From the NCBI GenBank assembly GCA_030770535.1, contig JASVEC010000057.1:62001-126000 (forward strand): 64,000 bases of DNA, read 5' to 3'. The translations under genes were made by a program, and so were the position numbers. Positions 11,491 to 20,506 of this stretch are shown one piece after another (position 1 is the first letter of the stretch; every line of letters begins with the position of its first letter). Below the pieces are notes generated by a model that saw only the letters and a list, made by a program, of their open reading frames with translations, made no database searches and was not told the origin of the DNA. Source of the stretch: Batkoa obscura (Eukaryota; Entomophthoromycota; Entomophthoromycetes; Entomophthorales; Batkoaceae).

Positions 11491-12017
11491 TTTTTAATAT
11501 TAAAGAATATTGGTATATTCAACCGTGGAAAATCATCTATAAGTGTGATATTTAAAAAAGACAATAGTGATGCATCTGCTACCACTCAAACTGAAATCAA
11601 TTATAAACCTAATCAAATTAATATTCCGCCTACTAAAATGGCAAAATTATCAAGTTCGGTTTCAGATACAAATAGTAAGTTTATTTTGTACAGTGTTTAA
11701 ATTAATATTATTGCTTAGAGGGCGAAAAAGGGGTACTTAACGGGATCGAAGAGAGTGATACTGTAGCTAAAAAAATAGATTTAAGGGCAAATGAAGACTT
11801 TTTAGATTTAAAATCTTCTATAAATGTTACATCGTTTAACAGTAACCAAAGTCCAAGTTTAAGTTTGCATTTTAGTGAATCTACAAGGCTATCTACTAAA
11901 GGGGAAACCAATTTAAACCTGAAAGATAGCATAGAATTTAGTCCTATGATGAGCAATAGTAAAAATAAGGACGAGGAAAATAACACTTCTCTTTCTACTT
12001 TTTCTACTTTTTATTAA
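11491..12017 (+). CDS. 3' exons of unrecognised spliced gene
   Basis: Two frames join across a good intron at 11675-11718 (GTAAGT..TTGCTTAG, 44 nt). Exon 11491-11674 reads FLILKNIGIFNRGKSS.. after a possible acceptor (CTTTTATAG). Exon 11719-12017 ends in a Ser/Asn/Thr-rich tail (SLSTFSTFY). The first in-frame ATG is at 11638, which would give a small protein of about 110 residues; alternatively this is the cytoplasmic tail of a membrane protein whose earlier exons I could not find. The FLILKNIGIFNRGK stretch resembles the end of helix 7 and helix 8 of a receptor, but that is weak. Composition is coding-like and intron phase is consistent, so some gene is likely. Confidence 0.4.
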
Positions 12018-12223
12018 TATTTTTAAACTTGAATAAAGGTTGCCTTTTATACTTAAATAACAACTTTAATTTTAGCCTAATAAGTAATAAATAAAGGCTG
12101 TTTAAATAGTAAATTTAAGGATATCACTTATTCAAAATATTAAAATTTATTTTCGAACTAAATTAATTTATGAAATAGTATACAAATTTTTACAAAAATT
12201 ATAATGGACAGTGGGGGATAAAA

Positions 12224-14620
12224 TCAATTAGCTTTATCTGTAGAACTAGTGTTCTCGTTTAAACTAACCGACTTTGTTTTCAAGTTGTCCAAATCTCCCT
12301 TACTAGTACTATTAGTATTGTTTTTATTCTCAGGATTAGGAACTGGTGTTTCAGCTTGCTTGAGTTTATTTGATTCATCTGGATGGTCCTGCTGGTTTGG
12401 TTCTTTAAGATTGTTTTGAGTAGTTGGGGTTGCCATGGTAGTACTATTCTGAGCAGCTAGTGGAGCCATTGTACTATTGTTTTTTGCCTCATTCTGTAGC
12501 TTAGGAGGCTGATTAACAGGGTATTTATCTAAATTTACTTTTTCACTTTCCTTCGCTAGATTAATTGTTGAGTTTGTTTTAGCTACTTCAGTTGAATTGT
12601 TCTTATTTAGATCCACTTTTTCATTCTCTTTTCCTTGAGTATTGATATTGGTATTGTTTTTACCACTAGCTATCTCAGTGGAATTACTTTTACTCAAATC
12701 TACTTTAGGCTTATCTTTATCAGTAATGGTAGTATTATGGGCGTTATTTGATGATAATGTTGAGTTTGTTTTATTTAAATCTATTTTCGCAGCTTCTTTT
12801 TCAACAATATTCGTAGAATTAAACTTACTTTCTTTTTCTTCGATGTTCGTTGTATTAGTCTCATTTTGCGGAATAGTTGAAGTTGAATTTGCTTTGTAGT
12901 TTTGATTTAACTCAGTAGAATTTTTACCAAAATTGTTTGAAGTATCTGTTGTGTTTTTCATCATCTCTATTTGCTTTTTAATATTTTCAGCTAACATAGT
13001 GTTATCCTCAGTACTATTTTTCAAGGAATTGGGTTTAGTAGCATTAACTATTAAGGATCTATTATTCGTAAATTTTGGTAAATTTTCTGCTGTAATGGTA
13101 GAATTTACAGAGCCTGATGACTTGGTTTCTTCAAGCTTGTCATCTTTCGGGGCATCCTCTTTTTCTTTGGAATTTTCTAAATTATCTTTATCTTCTTTAG
13201 ATTTTTCAGGGGCATCCTTAGTTCCTTTGGGTTTTTCAGGGGTGTTTTTACTATCTTCCGATTTCTGTTTTTCATCAGTTTCATTAGTGCTTTGGCCTTT
13301 TTCATCATTCGGTGTTTTTTCTAAAGTTTTAGTTGAATCTTTATTTTCATTACCACTTTCATTATTATTCATAGAAATCTCCTCTTCACTTGGTATTTCA
13401 ACTAAGTCCATTAATGAGGAATCTGGCATTCTGTTTTTAGCCAATTCATCATTTAAAATACCACGATCTTTCTTGGGTAGTCTATCGGTATTATTTTTAG
13501 CTTCTTGGTTTTCAGGCTTTTTTTCTTTTTCATTGTTTTCTTTTTCAGGCTTTTTTTCTTTGTCCTCAGATTCTTTTTCGCCTTTAATTTTATTATTACC
13601 TGGCTGCTTAATCTCATATTCTCCTTTTAAAAGATGCGAAACAGCTGCTGAATAGATTTTTTTAACATCTGGACATATATTCTGATCCGCTTGAGAAATA
13701 TCCCATAGCATAACTCCTCCAAACGAAGGATACTTTTCTTTAACTTCATTAATAATTGGCTCTAATTCTTGGAAATTTAAGTAACCAGAAGAGGCAGCTG
13801 TTGGGCCGCCTGGTGCTCCCAGAAATATCTTTACGTTTTTATTTTTGGACGCAAATCTTGCCCAACCATCCCATGTTGCAAAGTTAAATCCATCTTTACC
13901 AATTGCACATTCATTGTTATAAAATTGTACAAATACAGCATCTAACCAGCCATGTTCTAATACATTCTTCAAGTATTGATCTGGGAATGGGCACTGTGGA
14001 GCTGCAGTAATAAAATATTCTTTTTTATTTTCTTCTTTTTGACCATCAATAATTTCTTTCAATTTATTACTAAAAACAGCATATGATTCTGGAGGTCCTT
14101 TTTCAATATCCAAATCAATACCATCTAAAGCTACTTCTCCAAAGGGTCGATGGTCTGTTTTGCCACCTAAATATAAGTCCCAAACCCTTTGAGCAAAGTT
14201 TTTAGCTGATTCGTCGTCCTTTAAAGTGTAATCACCAGCATATCCACCCATCGATAAAAGCACCTTTTTACCTTGATTTTGGCAATATTTAATGCCAGCA
14301 GCCACTTCTGGACAATAAGGGTGAAGGGAATTGGGGAATTTTTTAGAACAATGTTTACCCATGTTTAAAACTGGATGCCCATTTTTTATCTCGGCATTAA
14401 ATTTAATTAAAAAGGAGATTACAATCGTATCATAAGTTTGATCCTTACAATAGTCAGACATAGGTCTCTCATGAGAATCTTTATGTGCTTCTTCACTATT
14501 TCCGTATGAATTTTGACCCCAATAAGCTACTAAATTATTTTTTGAGGTCAGATTGAAGGCTTTTAAATTAACTATTAGGTTAAAATATAGCAATAAATTT
14601 AATAATGGATAGTTGAACAT
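12224..14620 (-). CDS. Secreted GH18 class III chitinase with N-glycan-rich tail
   Basis: A 798-residue protein. Residues 1-20 form a hydrophobic signal peptide. The catalytic domain spans about 28-335: NLVAYWGQNSYG at its start, LLSMGGYAGD (121-130) as the SxGG strand, DGIDLDIE (166-173) as the DxxDxDxE signature with proton donor Glu173, and GGVMLWDISQAD near the end. This arrangement matches hevamine/class III fungal chitinases, which cleave beta-1,4 GlcNAc polymers in the wall. From about residue 345 the protein is a 450-residue low-complexity region: first Lys/Glu/Asp-rich, then with many N-x-T/S sequons in loose repeats such as VDLNKNNSTE. No GPI signal or chitin-binding domain is visible at the C-terminus (SSTDKAN). 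Likely role is wall remodelling or degradation of insect or fungal chitin. Plus-strand open frames inside the tail are shadows. Confidence 0.93.
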   Translation of the reverse strand: MFNYPLLNLLLYFNLIVNLKAFNLTSKNNLVAYWGQNSYGNSEEAHKDSHERPMSDYCKDQTYDTIVISFLIKFNAEIKNGHPVLNMGKHCSKKFPNSLHPYCPEVAAGIKYCQNQGKKVLLSMGGYAGDYTLKDDESAKNFAQRVWDLYLGGKTDHRPFGEVALDGIDLDIEKGPPESYAVFSNKLKEIIDGQKEENKKEYFITAAPQCPFPDQYLKNVLEHGWLDAVFVQFYNNECAIGKDGFNFATWDGWARFASKNKNVKIFLGAPGGPTAASSGYLNFQELEPIINEVKEKYPSFGGVMLWDISQADQNICPDVKKIYSAAVSHLLKGEYEIKQPGNNKIKGEKESEDKEKKPEKENNEKEKKPENQEAKNNTDRLPKKDRGILNDELAKNRMPDSSLMDLVEIPSEEEISMNNNESGNENKDSTKTLEKTPNDEKGQSTNETDEKQKSEDSKNTPEKPKGTKDAPEKSKEDKDNLENSKEKEDAPKDDKLEETKSSGSVNSTITAENLPKFTNNRSLIVNATKPNSLKNSTEDNTMLAENIKKQIEMMKNTTDTSNNFGKNSTELNQNYKANSTSTIPQNETNTTNIEEKESKFNSTNIVEKEAAKIDLNKTNSTLSSNNAHNTTITDKDKPKVDLSKSNSTEIASGKNNTNINTQGKENEKVDLNKNNSTEVAKTNSTINLAKESEKVNLDKYPVNQPPKLQNEAKNNSTMAPLAAQNSTTMATPTTQNNLKEPNQQDHPDESNKLKQAETPVPNPENKNNTNSTSKGDLDNLKTKSVSLNENTSSTDKAN

Positions 14621-15861
14621 ATTAATTAAAATGAAATCTAATAAATCAATTAATATAAAGATACAATAAAATTTTAAAAAGTTTAAAAAGCTATTTCTTT
14701 ATTTAATATATTAATATTCATTCTATCAAGTTTACTTTTTCTTAAACTGAAACTCTCAACTTTCTTTTTTTACTTTTTTCAATCCCTTTAAAATTAAGAT
14801 ACGAAATTGATTGGTCCCTTTCTTAAATTCAAATTGCCCAGGTTTTCTCATTGAGTTTGAGTTGAAATTACTTGTTCCCTCCCTTTCCCTCATTTGCTAA
14901 TTATTTATTATGAAAGCCAAGTATGTCTACGTTTGTTTTATCTTATTTAGTTGGTTATTACTTGATTGATTTCATTAATGTTATATCATTTTAATAATGA
15001 AACATTAATAATTTGGTTTTTATAATATTAATAAAATATTGTTTATAAATTTAATGAAACACTAAGGATATATAAAATTACAAGTATTTTTTAATACATA
15101 TAGAATTGTAGACCCTAAGCATTCCCATAATGTTTTCTAAACAGTTACAGCAAATGTATCGATACGAATATGGGTACAAAAGCTCTGAATGTCTAAATGT
15201 CTAAATGCCTAGTTTACTAATAATACTATCAAGTGTTAATGACTACTAACAATTAAGTCAAATATACATATTCGGATAAATTTTGAAATTGATTAATTTC
15301 CAGCTGAAAAACTTAAATCTTACATTAATTTGATAATATTAATTTCAAATTACAGTAAATGTTGTTTAAAAGTTATTGAATTTTAAATATTTTTCCTACC
15401 TATTACTATTTATTTTTTACAAAATTTTATAATTTTTTCATTTCTAAGTATATTTTTAAGTCAAAGTCAAAGTCAACTTAATTTGGTATGCTCTTTAGCT
15501 ACGTTTTAATAGCTGTTCACATACATATAATGATTTCATGAAAGTTATCAATCATATTAAAAGCTTTAAATTGAATAACAATATAATCGATTTTTAACAA
15601 TTAATTTATTATATATTGTGAACAATCTCCTTGAAAAAACTTGATCCGTTTAACTTTTGGTAACATGAACTTTGGCGTTCTATGACGTTTTCAATGAAAC
15701 AAGCACTAAAAAAACTATATAATTAACTCAGTATTATCCATAACAATTTTTTACTCTTATATCTGTTTTTTTTACAGATAGAATTGATTGATGGATTTCA
15801 TAAAAAATACGCTTATTACATCTAAGCTTTAAGTTCTTATTACAAAGCTTATGCTTCTGTG
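14621..15861. other. Intergenic upstream of chitinase
   Basis: The promoter side of the minus-strand chitinase. Pyrimidine-rich runs occur near 14755-14890. No gene is supported. Confidence 0.4.
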
Positions 15862-15967
15862 ATATGAAGGTGTTTTTTTGGCTTCATCATTTTTTTCATC
15901 TTTTAAGTGCTATTTGAGCGGAAAAATTATTAGTGAAATTCTTAAACACAAAAATACACCCCCATAT
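15862..15967 (-). mobile_element. MITE copy 5
   Basis: ATAT direct repeats flank GAAGGTGTTTT..ACACCCCC, with core TTTTAAGTGCTATTTGAGCG. Confidence 0.88.
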
Positions 15968-16173
15968 ATTGATACTTAAAATAGACTACAACCTGATTAC
16001 AAAGCAAGACTCAACTGCCAACTTCAAGTAAGAGAAAATTCAAATAGGTTTTATGTAAGCTGTATAATATGTCAACTTTAAAAATAAATAACTGAATAAA
16101 GGATATAAAGAAAAGATTTTGTTGACATCAAATTAATTCCAATTTAGTTAAACCGAATAAACCAATAGCTAAA

Positions 16174-17074
16174 ATGATTAGAAATACAAATTCTAATAGT
16201 GAATGGACTATTAACGAATTGACAACATATGGGGATGTATTTTTGTATTTAAGAATTTTACTAAGAATTTTTCCGTTCAGATAGTGCTTAAAAGATGGAA
16301 AAAGTAATGAAGCTAAAAAAAACATCCCCATATAATATTGCAATTGAAGATATTGACAAAACAATATTTTTGGTGAATAAGAGCCCAAAAAACATAAAAC
16401 TGTGCGAGTTCCTTAAAGGCATATTATTTGTAAAGCCAGAACAAGATGGTGAAGATAATAAAATATTAGAAATTTTTACGCATACACCAACTGAAACAGA
16501 TGCAAACCAGGAAAGTGCAGTAAATGAATATATACTTCAATCGTTAAGAGTATTTGAGTATACTAGGACCAAACTAGCAATAAGACCGCAGAGAGACACA
16601 ATTCTTCATACGCCTAAAGAAGGAACACATACAAAACCAGATATGTATTTTTCAGGAAATAAAGGCATTTTAATTGGAGTTCAAGGAAACAAAGTACAAA
16701 TTATTTTAAAAGACTTGGGGCCTGAGCTGATAACTAAGGCTATTGAATCCTCTCAAAATAACGATAAAATATAAAGTAACTCAAAATTAAAGGATATTAA
16801 AAATTCTGATAATAGTAATAAGCACATGGTGTTAATAGAAGCTGGGACAGACTCTATAATGTTTCCCTGTATAGCTATGATAGGGATATATTATATATAC
16901 TCTAAAGTACCTGATGTAGCTAAAGAGCTTAATAATCCAGTATCAAATGGAGAAAGTTTGAAATAGAAAACTACTGCGGAACGGTATCAACCAACAAAAA
17001 ACATTAATGAATTCATAGCCGATGACTTAAAAGGGTGTGAAGATACAATTAGATGCCTTATAGCTTTCAAATAA
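16174..17074 (+). pseudogene. Uncharacterised fungal family, PD-(D/E)XK-like, split by a MITE
   Basis: Reading from ATG 16174 gives MIRNTNSNSEWTINELTTY, which runs into a MITE. Removing 16231-16333 (one ATAT kept) continues in the same frame with NIAIEDIDKTIFLV. The frame then runs to 17074 but has an in-frame TAA (16772) and TAG (16964), so it is probably decayed. The features recall a large uncharacterised family I know from Basidiomycota: EWT..EL..YNI near the start, TKPDMYF..NKGILIGVQGNK, then ELITKAIESSQNN, a MIGIYYIYSKVP segment and a C-terminal CLIAFK. The PD-x(9)-GVQGNK spacing resembles a PD-(D/E)XK nuclease core; that is inference. The ATG inside the MITE (16295) could still start a 159-residue N-truncated product. 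Confidence 0.6.
16227..16333 (+). mobile_element. MITE copy 6, inside the gene at 16174
   Basis: Near-consensus copy with ATAT at 16227-16230 and 16330-16333 and perfect TGGGGATGT/ACATCCCCA ends. The 103 bp net insertion interrupts a reading frame that is restored when it is subtracted. Confidence 0.95.
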
Positions 17075-17610
17075 TTTGTTTAAAAAAACAAATATCCTGA
17101 TAATGGAAATCATTTTATTTAGCTCAGCGATTCCTTAATATCAAGTCCAAAGCTTTTTTATAGTCTGATAGGGGGCTTATTTACACATTGAATTATGACA
17201 TGTAAGCATCTAGAATTTATTTTAAGGGATATTCAATAGGCGTATTGGACTACTCAATTGACAGATTAAAATTTAGCTTTTGGATTATCAATATTGATTA
17301 AGGTATAAATAATAAATGTAAAGGTAGAGAGGTAAAGGTGGTTATTTTAAGGAAAAATTCATTTAAATAAATTAGATTTCGCAAACTGACTACATAGAAA
17401 ATCTTTAAGATTTGATTCTTTATCACTAAAAAGTTGTCTTTACAGTAGATGTTTAAGTTGAAATTAACATAAGTATACTTTCCATCAATAAATTAACATT
17501 CTTTTTCATATTTGGGTATTTGCTGATAGGTCATTGCTAATTGATATGGAAGGTACACTATACCAAATTCTAGATTTTTAAATCTGTGTATATTTTATGA
17601 ACAGATAAGA
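17075..17610. other. Intergenic between decayed gene and transposon relic
   Basis: No supported gene or repeat. Confidence 0.35.
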
Positions 17611-17697
17611 TACAAGAGTATTTTTTTTGACTTCATTGTTTTTTCCATTTTTTAAGCGGAAAATTTGTTAGTAAAATTTTTAAACACAAAAATACAA
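17611..17697 (-). mobile_element. MITE copy 7, internally deleted
   Basis: Keeps TTTTTTTTGACTTCATTG, TTCCATTTTTTAAGCG and GTTAGTAAAATTTTTAAACA, but lacks the GCTATTTGAG block and a clear right terminus. Confidence 0.6.
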
Positions 17698-17699
17698 AA

Positions 17700-18620
17700 A
17701 AACAGAAGTATAAAAAAATATTAATAATATAAAATATTAGAAAGTATTTATATTTCGTTAAATATAATAGTAAACTATATTATTATCCAGTATCTGGTAA
17801 ATCAAAAAAAAAGTGACATAATCCCAACTAAAGTTATAAAGTTTATAAAAAATTAGAAAATTAAAATATAACTCCAGCTTATCCTAAAAATAACATAAAA
17901 TTTAAAAGTTTCGGTATTTATTAAGCAATTAAATAGTTTATTGGATGATAAAAATCAACTATCAAATGTCAATGTTACTTAAATTATTAATATTTAAGTT
18001 AATAAGTAGCGAAAGAGCAAATAATTATGATAATAAATAAAATTATTACTATATTGCTTGTATTATATAAGCATGATTAATTATAGTTTTAAGGCTAACT
18101 ACCCTTTCCCATGAAGCTATTTATTAAATTAGTGATATATTAATAATTTAACTATAATATTAAAATAGTTTATTTATTTGATAGTAAGCCTGCAATATTG
18201 CCTATATATAAAGTAGTTAACAGTAAATATTTAGGGATGTTTTTTCGGTTTCATTACTTTTCCTATTTTTTAAGCGCTATTTATTTGGAGCGCAAAAATT
18301 AGTGCTAAGATTCCTAAAAAAAATACACCCTCATTTTCTAATGAAGTTTTATGGAGACATGTATTTATTTGGGCACTATAATTTTGATTAATGTCAATAT
18401 ATAGTTTGTATTAGTAAAAATCTTGCTAATCTGGGAATCTGTTAAATTTAATAAAAACTCAGCTAAGTTACAATATAAATTATAATAAAATAATTTAAAA
18501 CTGTATCGGATACTCCTATTTTTTAATAGAATCTGTTTTTATAGAATTTTAAGCAGTCTTTAAAATTCAAAATATTTAAAGATTGAATAAAGAATGAAGC
18601 TAATTCGGACATCCCCATAT
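17700..18620 (+). mobile_element. 3' relic of the 2.46 kb DNA transposon
   Basis: Aligns with about 55590-56317 of the intact element: the end of the transposase frame (around ATTATTATCCAGTATCTGGT), the 3' untranslated stretch (GATTAATTATAGTTTTAAGG, AGCTATTTATTAA) and the right terminus (GAATGAAGCTAATTCGGAC.. CCCCATAT at 18620). The 5' three quarters are missing and the remaining frame is interrupted by stops. MITE copy 8 is nested inside it. This shows the autonomous family once had at least one other copy here. Confidence 0.82.
18229..18336 (-). mobile_element. MITE copy 8, nested in transposon relic, ATTT target
   Basis: ATTT direct repeats at 18229-18232 and 18333-18336. The intact element has a single ATTT at the equivalent place (near 56100), so this is a later insertion into the relic. 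Confidence 0.82.
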
Positions 18621-18779
18621 ATTCTTTAATTTATTATGTATTTTAGCTGTTTGTATTTTTTTGACAAAGCAAAAGCTTTTTTCAAGCATTATTTTACTTA
18701 ATTAAATAAGTTTAGCTAATTAATTTTGATAAAATTAATAAAAAACTTATTAGTAATCTAGTTATTTATAGGCTTAGCT

Positions 18780-19346
18780 GTGTGAAATATCGCTTTGTCA
18801 GTCCCATGGTTAATTATAGCATAATAATCGCCTAAGCTGTTGTGTTCTTGAGTTCAGAGAAAATCAATCCCACGTTCTTAGTTTGATTTGCTATGAGAAT
18901 TTCTAGCTTCATCCCAAACAATATGAGAGTGTTTTTTTTTACTTCATTATTTCTTCCATTTTTTAAGCGCTATTTAAGCGGAAAATTTATTAGTAAAATT
19001 CTTAAACACAAAAATACATCCCCATATTATCTTCTCATTTTGATATTTATACTTTTCAGAGTATAAAAGAGTTCACAGAGTACGTTAGTTGAGGCTTTCT
19101 AACTCAATTATTCCCTGATATCTCGAATATTTAATAAAGCCACTGAAGTTTTTTTAATAGTATTTTACGTAGATTTATATTAGTATTGTTTATTCTATTT
19201 GTCTTACATAGTCCGTAGCCTATTACGTGCTATTCTTCATAATCCAAGTCTATCTTAGTCGCATAAACTAAGACCTTTCGACTTATAGTGTAGTCAACCC
19301 AGAAATAGCTGTTTTTGACTCCAAACACTGAGTACCAGATTTCACA
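18780..19346 (+). mobile_element. Solo LTR copy B with nested MITE
   Basis: Starts TGTGAAATATCGC and ends AGATTTCACA. Subtracting the MITE leaves 460 bp, the same length as copy A. It holds the TATA-like GTATAAAAG and the AATAAA motif. Old by divergence from copies A and C; the MITE inserted afterwards. No internal coding region adjoins it. Confidence 0.7.
18921..19027 (-). mobile_element. MITE copy 9, nested in LTR
   Basis: ATAT repeats at both edges. LTR copies A and C carry a single ATAT at the matching position (GATATTATC and GAATATTATT), giving a clean empty-site comparison. Confidence 0.93.
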
Positions 19347-19418
19347 ACTGAGAGATCATGATACTGAAAACAACAACTACGAAATGTTTAAAATTTATAT
19401 AAGCATTTTCAAAATAAT

Positions 19419-19523
19419 ATAAGGGGATATCTTTTTTTATTTCATTATTTTTCCATTTTTTAAGCGCTATTTGAGTGGAAAGATTGTTAGTAAAATTCTT
19501 AACATAAAGAAACACCCCCATAT
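19419..19523 (-). mobile_element. MITE copy 10
   Basis: Left end ATAAGGGGATA, right end CACCCCCATAT, core TTTTTTAAGCGCTATTTGAG. Confidence 0.85.
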
Positions 19524-19631
19524 TTTAGTAAAAAAGCAAAAACAGCTACAAAATTTATAAACATAGCTCAAAATAACTTATGACTTATTATTTTTAAATT
19601 TTTGATTAATAACATTATAAAAAGCAATATC

Positions 19632-19730
19632 ATTGGAGGTGTTTTTTTGGCTTCATCACTTTTTCTACCTTTCAGGCGCTATTTGAGCGGAAAAGTTAGT
19701 AAAATTCTTAAACATAAAAACACACCCCCC
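19632..19730 (-). mobile_element. MITE copy 11
   Basis: GGAGGTGTTTTTTTGGCTTC at the left and CACACCCCCC at the right. The target repeat is not clear. Confidence 0.8.
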
Positions 19731-19770
19731 ACTAACTTTTAATAATAGTTTTTAATTAAAAAATGTTAAT

Positions 19771-19877
19771 ATATGTGAGTGTTTTTTTTGATTTCATCAT
19801 TTTTTGCATTTTTCAAGGCGCTATTTGGTTAAAATAATTATTAATAAAATTCTTGAACAAAGAAGTGCATCTCAATA
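19771..19877 (-). mobile_element. MITE copy 12
   Basis: ATAT repeats, with decayed termini (GTGAGTG and CATCTCA). Core TTCAAGGCGCTATTTGG. Confidence 0.8.
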
Positions 19878-19884
19878 TTATGAT

Positions 19885-19975
19885 TGATATATAGATGTTT
19901 TTTTAGCTTTGTTACTCTTTTTATTTTTTAAATCATACTATTTTAATAGTTATAAAAATTCTAAGCATTTTATCT
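19885..19975 (-). mobile_element. MITE copy 13, fragment
   Basis: Only the left half is recognisable (AGATGTTTTTTTAGCTTTG, then CTTTTTATTTTTTAAA). It lies a few bases after copy 12. Confidence 0.5.
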
Positions 19976-20060
19976 AACTAATTTAATATTAGTTAAAAAT
20001 ATGCTTTTTTTACTTTAGATTTATTTTTATCCAATTATTATTAATTAATTAAATAATTAA

Positions 20061-20159
20061 ATATGGGGATGTATTGTTGCGTTTAAGAATTCTATCGATT
20101 TTTTTGCTCAAATAGCACTTTAAGATGAAAAAAGTGATGAAATTAAAACACACTTATAT
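20061..20159 (+). mobile_element. MITE copy 14
   Basis: Left end ATATGGGGATGTATTG intact, right end decayed (CACACTTATAT). Internal GTTTAAGAATTCTATCG retained. Confidence 0.82.
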
Positions 20160-20401
20160 ATCAAAACTATTAGATAAAAATACATATACATTAGAATTTA
20201 AATACAAATTTTTACAAAATATTAATAAAAGCTTTAAAACCTTGTCAATAAGTGTTTTGTCATTTAAAATTTTTATTTTTTTATTTGTTTTTAGTAACAA
20301 TTAAATATATTTAATAAAATTTAAAATAACATTAAAATTGGTGTATAAATAATATTAAAATATTTTTAAAAACAATCTGCTTTTCTAAAATATAAAATAG
20401 T

Positions 20402-20506
20402 ATTTGGGGATGTATTTTTTTGTTTAAGAATTTTGTCAACAATCTTCTACTCAAATAGTGCTTAAAAAACAGAAAAGTAATGAAACCAAAAAAAACATCC
20501 CCATTT
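20402..20506 (+). mobile_element. MITE copy 15, ATTT target
   Basis: ATTT direct repeats at 20402-20405 and 20503-20506 around GGGGATGTATT..AACATCCCC. Confidence 0.9.

Noticed and set aside
12642-13655. Two plus-strand open frames opposite the chitinase tail
   Set aside because: They are the antisense of low-complexity Lys/Glu/Asn/Ser codons; hydrophobic, Ser-rich composition is the expected mirror image.
16772-16966. In-frame TAA and TAG as evidence for stop-codon reassignment
   Set aside because: All other genes in the window end cleanly at TAA or TGA and contain no internal stops; decay of this one gene explains it.
17611-20506. Regularly recurring ~105 bp repeats as a CRISPR-like array
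   Set aside because: Spacing is irregular, copies occur in both orientations, have inverted termini and target duplications, and are scattered through a eukaryotic genome: they are MITEs.
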